Positions 35,691 through 44,683 of a stretch of DNA of 64,000 nucleotides are shown one piece after another; the first letter of the stretch is position 1, and every line of letters begins with the position of its first letter. A program made the position numbers and the translations under genes. The stretch comes from JAHOYW01 sp963664605 (GTDB taxonomy: Bacteria; Verrucomicrobiota; Lentisphaeria; Victivallales; Victivallaceae), in the NCBI GenBank assembly GCA_963664605.1, contig OY761536.1:2790001-2854000 (forward strand). Direction: 5' to 3'. Under the pieces are notes generated by a model. That model saw only the letters and a program-made list of their open reading frames with translations, did no database searches and was not told the origin of the DNA.

Positions 35691-36654
35691 CACCATTATC
35701 CTCCACTTCTTCATTATTCTCTCTGCTGTTATGAATAACAAAACGATGCTGTATGATCCTCCAGTTCAGCTCTGTATAAGCTTTTTGGTGCACGAAACGC
35801 CGGAACGCTTCAGGAGACGGCAAGAGAGAAATTTCAACCACAGTATGCCATTCGCAGCGGAACAAGATAGCTAATGCGTCAACAAAACCAAAAGCAATCA
35901 ATTTTGAACAAGCCCTGAAAAAGACTACTCGCGAAATATTATTACGCACAAGCAGAAAAGCCGGATATGCCAGGGCAAAGATCCAAAAAGGCCAAATCGG
36001 ATAATTATACACGGTAAAGCTTTTAACTATTTGCGCCGCGAGAAGTATCATAGTCGGCAGTAGAAATAATACAGCATCATGCTTATAGATGAAACAGTTG
36101 CCCATATAGCGCCTGATTTTACTTGGCGCAGTTTGATATGCAAAAAACTCCTCAAGGTTATTATCGTTGATAACATGACGTGCAGTATGGCATAATTCAT
36201 GAGCCAGAAGTTCGCGGCGGTCATAAATAAACCATTTTCTTTTTTTCATAAAACTTGAGCGAATAAGGAAAACTGTTAAAGAATGTTCCTGGTCGGAAAG
36301 AGCACACCCTCCCCAAAGCCAGCCAATATTTTTTGACATGAAGAACCCCGGCGCCCATTTGATTGAAAAGTGGTAATAGTGTTCAGTTACTTTACCGGCT
36401 TCCTCAATAATTTCATCGGGAATACGTTTATCTTTACAAACCTTTACCCCCTCAAAAATCTCAACCTCATCTTCACCTTGTTCTAATTTATCTTCAAACT
36501 CTTTCAAAGCATCGCATAATTTCAGTAAGCGACCGCGAAAATCTTCAAATGTTTCATTCGGGCCAACGAGAAACCCCATGCTGTCCAAATGTGACATTTT
36601 AGATAAATCGTCACTGGAAAGCTGTTCTAAATATGCTCGATCAAATGGCAGCAT
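35680..36654 (-). CDS. Membrane protein with HExxH metallopeptidase-like motif
   Basis: 324 residues. A cytoplasmic N-terminal half ends in LLAHELCHTARHVINDNNLEEFFAY: HExxH zinc motif (HELCH) followed after 14 residues by Glu-Glu, a plausible third ligand. Two or three membrane helices follow (about 195-215 and 220-240), and a C-terminal helix-rich tail ends acidic. It resembles gluzincin-type membrane-anchored peptidases, but I cannot name the family. It lies between a PSP1/RicT-like gene (29-base gap) and the Nif3 gene. Confidence 0.6.
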   Translation of the reverse strand: MLPFDRAYLEQLSSDDLSKMSHLDSMGFLVGPNETFEDFRGRLLKLCDALKEFEDKLEQGEDEVEIFEGVKVCKDKRIPDEIIEEAGKVTEHYYHFSIKWAPGFFMSKNIGWLWGGCALSDQEHSLTVFLIRSSFMKKRKWFIYDRRELLAHELCHTARHVINDNNLEEFFAYQTAPSKIRRYMGNCFIYKHDAVLFLLPTMILLAAQIVKSFTVYNYPIWPFWIFALAYPAFLLVRNNISRVVFFRACSKLIAFGFVDALAILFRCEWHTVVEISLLPSPEAFRRFVHQKAYTELNWRIIQHRFVIHNSRENNEEVEDNGDAS

Positions 36655-36683
36655 TTAAATATTCCTTATAAACTATATCTGAA

Positions 36684-37694
36684 TCAATTTTTAGTTTTTT
36701 TGCTCCTGCGGCGTTTTTTCTTACGCCGGGCGGATTTACTATCCTGATGTTTTCCGCCATCTTTATTATCAACATCCGGTTCTGCAACACAACTGTCGTC
36801 TTCAGGGCTTATACCGCCATTGTCGTCAGAATATTTGGAATCAGCCTTTTTTGCTGAATTGGATGATTTGGCTTTGATCTTATATTTATCGGGATAAACA
36901 ACCTGCACTTCACTGCATGCACAGCGTATACAGCTCCCGGAGTCATCCAGCACAACAGATACTTCCTGTGTAAGAAGATTACGGTCACATATTTTTCCCC
37001 GTCCACCGGGGCAATCACACATATCTCCACGGCGCGGCATAGTTTTTTCCAGTTCCAGATATCCTTTATGCTCATACTTCAAACAACATTTCAATCTACC
37101 GCAAAAACCGGAGATAGTGCTTGGGGTAAGTGACAAGTCCTGATCTTTCGCCATGCGCACATTTATCGACGCGAAATCCTTAAGAAAACGATTACAGCAA
37201 AGCTGCTGGCCGCAAATTCCAAGTCCGCCCTTCAATGCGGTTTCGTCCCTGACGCCAATCTGCCGCAGTTCAATACGCGCATTAAAAGTCTTAGCTAAAT
37301 CCTTGACCAGTTCCCGGAAATCAATTCTTCCTTCAGCTGTAAACTGGACAACAATTAATTTTTTATCCAGGGAAAAATGGACATTGAGCAGCTTCATTTC
37401 AAGTTTCAGCTTTTCAACAGCTTCCTGAGTAGTTCGTAAAGCTGATTTGGCACGCATTTCATTTTCATGCGCCATACTTTTATCATGAACTGTAGCCTTT
37501 CTTATAATTCGTGGAATATCCTTATCTTTTTTAAGAAGAGAACTATCCTCACCAATCTTGTCAATCTGACCAAAATCATTGAAAAAGTCCTTGTGAATAA
37601 CACACCAGTCATTAATTTTGAAAGCTAAAGATTCATCAGCTTTGGCTAGATATTTAGAGCCGTTATCTAAACGTATTGTATATATTATATCCAT
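36684..37694 (-). CDS. PSP1-domain protein (RicT/YaaT-like)
   Basis: 336 residues. The PSP1 core (about 60-215) has HFSLDKKLIVVQFTAEGRIDFRELVKDLAK and ARIELRQIGVRDETALKGGLG. Its Cys cluster, CGQQLCCNRFL and SGFCGRLKCCLKYE, matches the residues that bind a 4Fe-4S cluster in RicT. A further Cys-rich segment (GDMCDCPGGRGKICDR, SCIRCACSEVQ) is extra. The C-terminal ~70 residues are acidic then very Lys-rich (RRKKKRRRSKK). RicT acts with RicA and RicF on RNA processing in Firmicutes; the role in PVC bacteria is not known. Confidence 0.85.
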   Translation of the reverse strand: MDIIYTIRLDNGSKYLAKADESLAFKINDWCVIHKDFFNDFGQIDKIGEDSSLLKKDKDIPRIIRKATVHDKSMAHENEMRAKSALRTTQEAVEKLKLEMKLLNVHFSLDKKLIVVQFTAEGRIDFRELVKDLAKTFNARIELRQIGVRDETALKGGLGICGQQLCCNRFLKDFASINVRMAKDQDLSLTPSTISGFCGRLKCCLKYEHKGYLELEKTMPRRGDMCDCPGGRGKICDRNLLTQEVSVVLDDSGSCIRCACSEVQVVYPDKYKIKAKSSNSAKKADSKYSDDNGGISPEDDSCVAEPDVDNKDGGKHQDSKSARRKKKRRRSKKTKN

Positions 37695-37842
37695 AATCTG
37701 GATTACCTTGCGTTATAATTCTATCATTTTGATACACACACCTAATATAGCAGAAATAAGAAGACAGGCAAACGGCACTAGCATAAAATACGGCGGAATA
37801 ATCATATTAAGGTTTCGCATGAGAAAAAATCTCAGGACTGAA

Positions 37843-38631
37843 CTAAAGCATATCTCTATTATTCAGGCGAAACGCGGCTATGAAAAGAAAAGCTGCCGTC
37901 ATTGAAAACGCATAGAGGATAAGCGCAATTATAACGACTCCGCAATATTTAAAGGAACTGAAAAAATAGAAATAATTAGGGAAAAAATATGATATGGTAT
38001 GGATTACAGAAATAACTTCAAGGCTTTTCGGAAGCATATCAACAAGCAGGGAAACAGCACTTATCACTACAGAAAAAAGCACATAAATTATGGCGACAAT
38101 CATTGCGCTGATATCAGAAAGGTATGCTGAAATCATCATTGTCATCGCAACAAAAGGAAAAATAACCAGAACCAGTATAAATTGTCTGGCAACCACAGAA
38201 AAAGACGTCAATTCACCAGTATCGACAAACCTGCCGATAAATGCGGCAATTGCCGCAACCAGGAAAAATGCCAGACATATAGCGACAATACCAAGATACT
38301 TTCCAAACAGATACTCAACCCTTTTTACGGGTTTTCCCAGTATCAGCATAATCATTCTGGAATTAATATCTTTAGGTATGTCAGTCGCGCCGCTGAAGGT
38401 AGCGACAATCAATGTCATAAGAAGTATTACTACAAAGCCTATCATCAAAGGAGCGCCTTGTTCAAGCGAAATCAAACCGAAAAGCACGTCATCATCTTTA
38501 GTGAATTTCAACATATCCATTCCAGAAACAAAATATCCGATCATGGCGGCAATAACAAACAATATCGAAAATGCCGGTTCTTTCACTTTTTTTACGGTTA
38601 ATTCAAATATGGCAAAAACTTTTACCATCAT
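37843..38631 (-). CDS. ABC-2 type transporter permease
   Basis: 262 residues, six predicted membrane helices. The loop ATDIPKDINSRMIMLILGKPVKRVEYLFGKYLG is the diagnostic cytoplasmic segment of ABC-2 permeases. Start ATGATG overlaps the stop of the preceding gene by four bases. Last gene of the operon running from 43247. It probably pairs with the second permease (40473-41216) and the ATPase (41288-42223) as a heteromeric exporter. Confidence 0.85.
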   Translation of the reverse strand: MMVKVFAIFELTVKKVKEPAFSILFVIAAMIGYFVSGMDMLKFTKDDDVLFGLISLEQGAPLMIGFVVILLMTLIVATFSGATDIPKDINSRMIMLILGKPVKRVEYLFGKYLGIVAICLAFFLVAAIAAFIGRFVDTGELTSFSVVARQFILVLVIFPFVAMTMMISAYLSDISAMIVAIIYVLFSVVISAVSLLVDMLPKSLEVISVIHTISYFFPNYFYFFSSFKYCGVVIIALILYAFSMTAAFLFIAAFRLNNRDML

Positions 38632-39425
38632 TTTTCTCTCTTTGTTGATTTATTTTTTTCTTTAGCTAATTTGGCGGCTTTTGCTTTAGCCTTAGCACGT
38701 TTTCTCGCTTCCGCCCTGGCCTTAGCTTTTGCCCGTTTTTCAAGGACTTCATCAAAATAAGGCAACTTCTCACAGATATCCGCGAGTTTTTTTGCTTTTA
38801 ACTCCACCTTTTCATCTTTTTCTTCAAATGCCAATTCTGAAAGTTCCATGTAAATCTGCTGATATTCGCGCCCTTCCGGTTTGGCATCCAGGAGCGGCAG
38901 CAGGAACTTCATCTGTTCTTTATTTGAAAGCTGGAGCCCTTTTAGTTTGGAAAAGCCGGAATTCCATGCCCAGTACCGCTGTTCTTTATCAAGGAGTTTT
39001 ATAAATTCATGATATTGACTGATGGAAATAGATTTCAAAGCAGTTTCAGGAGCCATCAGGAAATTAGTATAAGCAGGGAGAGATTCCGGTTGTTTGGGAT
39101 ATTCATCAATGATTTCAGCATATTTTTTCTGGAGTTCATCTTTTGAGATAACAGAAGCAAGATTAATGGAAATTCTAATTTTTTCTCCAACCGTCTTAGC
39201 CATTTTTAAGTCATCTTTAAGTTCACCGATAGTGATTCTACGGGTAACTTCGTCCCTTATTCCAGGAGGAAGTTTCCCGAGAATACTGCTAAGGCTTATT
39301 GATTGTGTACCGGAACGATGAAGAACAAACTGCCGCAAAACGGCTTCTGAAAAGAAATAACAGAAAAGTACCGCAGCTGAAATCAGTACGACTTTTGTCT
39401 TCTTGTTTTTTTTGTTCCGGTCCAA
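38628..39425 (-). CDS. Membrane-anchored protein with basic Ala/Lys/Arg-rich tail
   Basis: 265 residues, TTG start with GGAGAG 9 bases upstream. Short basic N-terminus, one membrane helix (VVLISAAVLFCYFFSEAVL, about 12-30), an all-helical body, then a 45-residue tail of repeated Ala-Lys/Arg (KRAKAKARAEARKRAKAKAK). No domain recognised. It lies between a TPR/zinc-ribbon gene and an ABC permease in the export operon, so it may be a structural or adaptor subunit. Confidence 0.7.
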   Translation of the reverse strand: MDRNKKNKKTKVVLISAAVLFCYFFSEAVLRQFVLHRSGTQSISLSSILGKLPPGIRDEVTRRITIGELKDDLKMAKTVGEKIRISINLASVISKDELQKKYAEIIDEYPKQPESLPAYTNFLMAPETALKSISISQYHEFIKLLDKEQRYWAWNSGFSKLKGLQLSNKEQMKFLLPLLDAKPEGREYQQIYMELSELAFEEKDEKVELKAKKLADICEKLPYFDEVLEKRAKAKARAEARKRAKAKAKAAKLAKEKNKSTKREK

Positions 39426-39442
39426 ATCAATGCTCTCCGCGA

Positions 39443-40453
39443 TTATTTAGTTTTTTTAGCAACGCGTTTTTTAACTGTACGTTTTACAGTTTTCTTTGCC
39501 GCTGCTTTTGAACTTCCGCATTTCGGGCAGAATTTGCCTTTCATTACAGTTTTACATTTTGGACAAACGCCATATACAACTACTCTTGCGCCGCAACAGG
39601 CACAGAATTTGTCGCCAGGAGCGTATGTAGTAAGACATTTTGCGCAAAGATGGTCTTCTTTCAGAACTTTATCCATAACTTTTTTGATAGTCTTGAGGAC
39701 GTTTTTATCCTTAGGCGCTGAAGCTTTTGCTTTTTGTGCCGCTGCAAGAATCAATGGTCTGAGATCTGTACCACTTGCTGAGCTGCCTGAGAAAACCTGT
39801 CCATCTTCAACATCTCCACCTTTCTGCCATTCGTTGAACAGGGCACAAAGATAAGCATGTTTTTCATTCACAACCGGAATACCTTTCCAATTCTTTCTCT
39901 GCATGAGGCGTTTTGCACGGGTTCTAATCAAAGCCGAGAAAATATGCGGCATTGAAGAGTTACGTGCTATCGCTTTGCGGAACATTGCTTCAGCTTTAGC
40001 GAGACGCTGCGGATCATCTTTGTCTGTCATATGCTGAGTCAAGACAAAACCGGCATAAAACGGAAGTCTCCAGCTGTTTTTCAAGTTCGGATTATCCGCG
40101 CCGCGGGTAAATATTTCCACAGCTTTTTTAGGATCTCTTACAGAAAACATCATTCCGCCAAGTTCATAAGCAGCTTCATGATTAGGATCGTTACCGAGAA
40201 TGCTTGTCAAGCGAGAGTAGATCTCATCAACATTTTCTTTTTTGACTGATTCAAGTCCGCCACAGTAATTAATAAAGAGCATCCATTGAATGTCTGAAGC
40301 AAATTTGTTGAATCCACCCATCGGTGCGTTTGAGAGTTCATTTTCAATTTTTATTATGTCAGAACGTTTAGTTGTAAGCATTGAGGCCAGATACCAGCCC
40401 AACACTACAGCAATGATCATGACCACAATATGAGTTATAATAGACTTTTTCAT
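39443..40453 (-). CDS. Membrane-anchored TPR protein with double zinc ribbon
   Basis: 336 residues: one N-terminal helix (IITHIVVMIIAVVLGWYLASML), TPR-like repeats (AYELGGMMFSVRDPKKAVEIFTRGA and following), then a double zinc ribbon. The ribbon is CAKCLTTYAPGDKFCACCGA and CPKCKTVMKGKFCPKCG (four CxxC pairs), and a Lys-rich tail (KKTVKRTVKKRVAKKTK) follows. Zinc ribbons with a histone-like tail in a membrane-tethered protein are unusual. It belongs to the ABC-2 operon. Role unknown; perhaps it organises the transporter. Confidence 0.75.
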   Translation of the reverse strand: MKKSIITHIVVMIIAVVLGWYLASMLTTKRSDIIKIENELSNAPMGGFNKFASDIQWMLFINYCGGLESVKKENVDEIYSRLTSILGNDPNHEAAYELGGMMFSVRDPKKAVEIFTRGADNPNLKNSWRLPFYAGFVLTQHMTDKDDPQRLAKAEAMFRKAIARNSSMPHIFSALIRTRAKRLMQRKNWKGIPVVNEKHAYLCALFNEWQKGGDVEDGQVFSGSSASGTDLRPLILAAAQKAKASAPKDKNVLKTIKKVMDKVLKEDHLCAKCLTTYAPGDKFCACCGARVVVYGVCPKCKTVMKGKFCPKCGSSKAAAKKTVKRTVKKRVAKKTK

Positions 40454-40472
40454 TTTTTCCTTCCCGTAGTTA

Positions 40473-41216
40473 TTATTTCAAGTCTTTATTGCTGAATATT
40501 ATACCGGCCAATGACGTTGTGAAGACACTATAAACAATTCCCCACGCAAGAACCAAAAGTAAATATACCCAGCTGATTCCGCCGACAAAACTATATGTGG
40601 CTTCAGCTTTCAAATTGAAAAGGTTCAAGTCAGGAATAATTCCTCCATAAACAACTGGAACTCCTATCAGGCTTGCAGCCGAGTGTGCAAACCATATTGC
40701 AATAGCAGTGACAATCGCAGCAACTGATTCCGGGAACAGAACAGCAAAAAGAATCGCCAGAGCAGACATAGGTATGACACTTATCATAACCAGCAAATGT
40801 CCTACTATCATCGGTTGAGCAATCTTATCAAAAGCAGAACTGAAAATAAGCCCGAAACCGATAGCGATGAGACCGGTAATAACTATGCCGGCAACAGATA
40901 TGCCGATAAGCTTACCAATAAGATACTGCGTACGACCGAGAGATTTTGATAACAGTGTAGTAGCGACTCCTTCTCTGAATTCCTTGGATATTTCAAAGGT
41001 AATAGAGATTGCGATAAGAATTGCCGCAACGGTGTTCAATAATAATGATACATCCACCATCAGGGCTTTGTGTTGACCTAGAGACAGAACGTCATAACGA
41101 TATGCGCTCCCGATTAAAGCCAGAACACAGAGAATAAGGACGTAAACGACCTTCATCCGTAAAATTCGGCTCCATGTACCACTGGCTACTGCCGCGATTT
41201 CATTCATTCCTTTCAC
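40473..41216 (-). CDS. ABC-2 type transporter permease
   Basis: 247 residues, six membrane helices. SITFEISKEFREGVATTLLSKSLGRTQYLIGKLIGISVAGI is the conserved ABC-2 cytoplasmic loop. GTG start with AGGAGG 7 bases upstream. Second gene after the ATPase in the operon. Confidence 0.85.
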   Translation of the reverse strand: MKGMNEIAAVASGTWSRILRMKVVYVLILCVLALIGSAYRYDVLSLGQHKALMVDVSLLLNTVAAILIAISITFEISKEFREGVATTLLSKSLGRTQYLIGKLIGISVAGIVITGLIAIGFGLIFSSAFDKIAQPMIVGHLLVMISVIPMSALAILFAVLFPESVAAIVTAIAIWFAHSAASLIGVPVVYGGIIPDLNLFNLKAEATYSFVGGISWVYLLLVLAWGIVYSVFTTSLAGIIFSNKDLK

Positions 41217-41255
41217 TTTACTTCCTCCTGTTTGCAGGGTTGAATTAAGTTCTGC

Positions 41256-41295
41256 ATTAGTTAGTTAGTGCTAGTTAGTTAATTTGGTTAATTAG
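41256..41295. repeat. Low-complexity TTAG/GTTA stretch
   Basis: Imperfect tandem ATTAG and GTTAG units span the gap between the ATPase stop and the permease upstream sequence. GTGCTAGTTA recurs at about 43291-43300. It is short and may be only sequence drift. Confidence 0.4.
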
Positions 41296-42223
41296 TTTTG
41301 GCCGCGTCTTCAATTTTCCGGAAGAAGAACTTTTCAAGATTTTCCTTCGCTGGAAGCATTGTAACTGCGTCCTGGTGCTTCTCTTTGATAGCTAAAAGAG
41401 TCTGCTTTACCTCCTTTTTGTTAACAAAAGTTAGATTCCAGCCGCCGTCAGGCAGCTTAACTGTTTCACTTGCTTCAGAAAGTAATTCTTTAGCAATATC
41501 ATCATGACCGGGAGTAATGTGGAGACTTAAGCCAGTATCATGGAGCAAGTCTTCCAATTTCCCTGAACATAACAAATTGCCCTCATAAAGAATTCCCAGA
41601 TGATCACATATTGTTTCGACATCCGACAATATATGGCTACAGAAAAATACACTGGTTCCAATTGCTTTCTGATGCAAAATTATATCTTTCAACTCTTGGC
41701 GCCCGTGAGGATCAAGCCCCACCAGCGGTTCATCAAGAATTAAAAGTTTCGGCCGATTAAGAATCGCCTGAGCAATTCCAATTCTTTGTACCATCCCACG
41801 TGAAAATCCTCCAAGCTTTGACTTCGCGTGCTTAGTCATTTTCACTATTTCAAGAACTTCCACTATCCGGTCTTTTCGTTCATTTGAAGGAACCCCTAAT
41901 AATTTAGCACAGATATTGAGAAATTCATTAGCGGAAAGATATGAACTGAACACCGGTTCATCAGGAAGAAATCCTATCTTCTTTTTAATTTCAACATTTT
42001 CAGGAGGATATCCAAGAATAGACGCTTCACCGCCTGAAGGTTTTATCAAGTCCATCAGCAGTTTTATCGTAGTTGTTTTTCCAGCGCCGTTAGGCCCAAG
42101 AAAACCGAAAACCGCTCCCATTGGAATATCAAGAGTCAAATTATCCAAAGCTGGTACTTGTTTTTTCCAGAAAAAGCTTCCATAATATTTCGTAAGATTT
42201 TTTACTTCAATTACATTTTCCAT
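41288..42223 (-). CDS. ABC transporter ATP-binding protein
   Basis: 311 residues from ATG 42223, with AAGGA upstream. Walker A GPNGAGKTT, Q-loop GFLPDEPVF, signature LGGFSRGMVQRIGIAQ, Walker B LLILDEPLVGLDP and a switch His in CSHILSDVETICDHLG. The C-terminal ~80 residues match exporters of the CcmA/GldA/NatA type. It provides energy for the two ABC-2 permeases of the operon. Cargo not evident. Confidence 0.93.
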   Translation of the reverse strand: MENVIEVKNLTKYYGSFFWKKQVPALDNLTLDIPMGAVFGFLGPNGAGKTTTIKLLMDLIKPSGGEASILGYPPENVEIKKKIGFLPDEPVFSSYLSANEFLNICAKLLGVPSNERKDRIVEVLEIVKMTKHAKSKLGGFSRGMVQRIGIAQAILNRPKLLILDEPLVGLDPHGRQELKDIILHQKAIGTSVFFCSHILSDVETICDHLGILYEGNLLCSGKLEDLLHDTGLSLHITPGHDDIAKELLSEASETVKLPDGGWNLTFVNKKEVKQTLLAIKEKHQDAVTMLPAKENLEKFFFRKIEDAAKTN

Positions 42224-42233
42224 CACAAATCCT

Positions 42234-43247
42234 TCACAATAAATGTTTGTCCACTTTTTTTACTATGACTTTTTGAAATGCCCTGCGGTCATGGTTATTT
42301 ATACCCATGCGTTTGTCAGCATATATATATACCGGGAAAAGGTGTAAAGCTACTGAATTTTTATACCCCTGCCCACGATAATTCCTTACAACCTGCATCA
42401 GGAAGGACTCTTCCGGCTTAATGGCTTTTATACCGATATTGCGCAAATCTATTACCATCTCAATTTCAAAACCGCCGTTGAATTCATTCACCCGGTAGCG
42501 CGGCTTTACAAAATTTTCTGGTAATTTTGCTGATGTCCTCCCATTAGGAATTTTAGAATTCACACAATAATGCACCGTTCCATTGCCAGTCACGGAAACT
42601 ATATACTGATAATAAAACTTGCTTTTCCTGTCTTTCATAAGGAAAAGTTCGATACTGTCATCCTTCCAGGCGTTATTTCCGCCTTTGCCTTCTGTGTTAG
42701 AAGTAACCGCCTGATCCGGGTTCTTATCATAAAAACGGCATAAAAGATAAAGTTTTTTGCCGTCTGTACTGCCTTTTATCTCAGTCCTTTCCTTACGCCA
42801 TACCGTACCGTCATATTTTCTAAGCGGAGTAAAAAGACGCATCCAGGAATCATTCCATTCAGGAAAGACTTCAGAATAAGAAATCTCCGGTGTTTTGGTT
42901 TTAGGCAGTTTGGCTGTAACCGGATTTTTGAATCTGTCATCAGTTTTTCTAACAAGCTTTTTCTTAGCAGTTTTTTTCTGTTTAGCGTTATATTTTCTAT
43001 TGGTAACAATCTGGATAGTGGAAGCGGGGGGAGAAGTCCCGGCTTTTTTCTTGGACAAGGTAATTTCATTGGCCATAGCCAATAAAGATGCAGCATATTC
43101 CGCAATCTCCGAACGGAAAAAGCTGAATATCCCCATAAATGCCAGGAACAATACCACAAAAAGCATCATTCCCGTTTTCTTTTGCACATGTTCCTTCATA
43201 ACCTTAAATCTATTACAATAAGAAATCATTTTCAAGGAATTATTCAA
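42234..43247 (-). CDS. Membrane-anchored CBM9/DOMON-like protein
   Basis: About 320-337 residues. The start is uncertain between TTG 43247, ATG 43229 and ATG 43199; none has an ideal site. One N-terminal membrane helix (MLFVVLFLAFMGIFSFF), a Lys/Ala-rich linker, then a family-9-like binding domain: KLYLLCRFYDKNPDQAV, KDDSIELFLMKDRKSKFYYQYIVSVTGNGTVHY and GGFEIEMVIDLRNIGIK. Similar domains occur in the glycan cluster at 20954 and 22888. It leads the ABC-2 operon, so the complex may act on a surface glycan or glycoconjugate. Confidence 0.65.
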   Translation of the reverse strand: MNNSLKMISYCNRFKVMKEHVQKKTGMMLFVVLFLAFMGIFSFFRSEIAEYAASLLAMANEITLSKKKAGTSPPASTIQIVTNRKYNAKQKKTAKKKLVRKTDDRFKNPVTAKLPKTKTPEISYSEVFPEWNDSWMRLFTPLRKYDGTVWRKERTEIKGSTDGKKLYLLCRFYDKNPDQAVTSNTEGKGGNNAWKDDSIELFLMKDRKSKFYYQYIVSVTGNGTVHYCVNSKIPNGRTSAKLPENFVKPRYRVNEFNGGFEIEMVIDLRNIGIKAIKPEESFLMQVVRNYRGQGYKNSVALHLFPVYIYADKRMGINNHDRRAFQKVIVKKVDKHLL

Positions 43248-43323
43248 TAAAAAACAGCATTTTTAGCAAAATAATATTTCAAGGCTGCAAGTGCTAGTTA
43301 ATAAATAACATATCAAGACAAAG

Positions 43324-43980
43324 CTAGTGTCGCGTTTCCGCTTCCATCTGTACAAAAAAATCATGCATAAATTGAGCTCTATCGGCAGCATGACGCCTGC
43401 CGGCGGCAGTGAGCATTTTATCAGCTACATGGCGAAGTTTCACCAGATACTCACGATATGCCGAGTCTTCCCGGCTGTAGGGCTCGGAATTCAATGCTTC
43501 CTCCATGGTGTTATGAACACGTGAATTCTCCCGTCCGGCAAAATGAAAAGCTCTGCCTATGCCGATAGCGCCGATGGAATCGAGTTTATCTGCGTCATAG
43601 ATAATTTCAGCCTCAAGGCTTTGCGGGGCAAGCCCATCTCCTCTAAAACGGTGAGTCTGAATACAAGCGCAAACATTATCAATCATTACCTGCGGGAAGT
43701 TATGCTTTTTTAGCTCGCAGGCGCAAATTTCAGATCCCTTACGCGCATGACATAATTTCCCCTTGGAACTCATTTCCTGAGGACGGGCTATGTCGTGGAG
43801 AAGCGCGGCAAGGCGAATGATCTGTAAATCCGCTTCCGGTATTTCCGCAGCAAGCATTTCCGCATTGCGCAAAACCCTTAAAGTATGATCAAAGTCATGA
43901 CAACCAGGCGCAGCCTGAAGCGTGGATTCTACAAATTTATAAATATGCTTGTATTTGGATTCAAAATCACTTTGAAGCAT
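43324..43980 (-). CDS. HD-domain phosphohydrolase
   Basis: 218 residues from ATG 43980; a GTG three codons earlier is possible. The HD metal motif is complete: HDFDHTLRVLRNAEML, AALLHDIARP, HARKGSEICA, and DADKLDSIGAIG. It resembles small YedJ/YfbR-like hydrolases of nucleotides or phosphorylated compounds. Substrate unknown. Its start overlaps the channel gene's end. Confidence 0.88.
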   Translation of the reverse strand: MLQSDFESKYKHIYKFVESTLQAAPGCHDFDHTLRVLRNAEMLAAEIPEADLQIIRLAALLHDIARPQEMSSKGKLCHARKGSEICACELKKHNFPQVMIDNVCACIQTHRFRGDGLAPQSLEAEIIYDADKLDSIGAIGIGRAFHFAGRENSRVHNTMEEALNSEPYSREDSAYREYLVKLRHVADKMLTAAGRRHAADRAQFMHDFFVQMEAETRH

Positions 43981-44683
43981 CTTCACCACTGCCCTCTTTC
44001 TCTTCCAGCCGTTTAGCCTTGTGTATAGCCTGAAGTTTGGATTGAATCAGGGAATAAATCGTCGCCGCGACACCGCCCATACAGATATAGCCGATAATTG
44101 ACTGCATCGCCGCAACCATTCTGAACCTGGGAAGCGCAACAATATCTCCATAGCCAAGGCCGGTAAAAGTTACACAACTAAAATAGCAGCATGTTTGAAA
44201 ACTTTTTTCAGCTTCATTGCTGCTGCAATTTATTAGAGCTTTACATTTAAAGTAATAGATAGAAAATAAAAATACAAAAAGTAATATAATGCCGTACCAG
44301 TCTATTATTACCTTAACAATATAAGTGCTTGGATTTTCCGGCCTGGTCATAGAAATTAGAACCATCATCAGGATAGTAAGCAGAAAAAATGAAACAACAA
44401 TAAAGTCTTCCGGACTGAATACTTGTAAATTTTTATCGAACAGTATATAGATAAATGCCCCTATCGACGCCAAGGTATACATTACTACAATGGGACGCAA
44501 CGGAAAGAGATTTACTTCCATAACGCTCATAACCATTCCCAGCAGCAAACCGCCAATGAGTAGAAGCATACTTAATTCAAAATCCGTGATGATAAAAATC
44601 ATCGTCATATAAACGCCAATAATAATTATACTGGGTATATATTGAATAAATGTATCAAGAAATTTTGAAGCTTTAACTTTCAT
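43967..44683 (-). CDS. Ion channel with pore loop (potassium-channel-like)
   Basis: 238 residues: six or so membrane helices. Near the C-terminus a pore loop reads CVTFTGLGYGDI then a final helix (MQSIIGYICMGGVAATIYSL), the Ion_trans_2 layout. The filter GLGYGD retains GYGD but replaces the usual first Thr of TVGYGD with Gly. A short charged tail follows. ATG shares one base with the gltA stop. Confidence 0.78.
   Translation of the reverse strand: MKVKASKFLDTFIQYIPSIIIIGVYMTMIFIITDFELSMLLLIGGLLLGMVMSVMEVNLFPLRPIVVMYTLASIGAFIYILFDKNLQVFSPEDFIVVSFFLLTILMMVLISMTRPENPSTYIVKVIIDWYGIILLFVFLFSIYYFKCKALINCSSNEAEKSFQTCCYFSCVTFTGLGYGDIVALPRFRMVAAMQSIIGYICMGGVAATIYSLIQSKLQAIHKAKRLEEKEGSGEDASK

Noticed and set aside
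38090..38665. 191-codon open frame on the + strand inside the ABC-2 permease gene
   Set aside because: Shadow of the permease on the other strand, Ile/Thr-rich composition, no start signal.
41256..41295. CRISPR or tandem-repeat array
   Set aside because: Units are 4-5 bases and imperfect, with no spacers; it is low-complexity sequence at a gene end.
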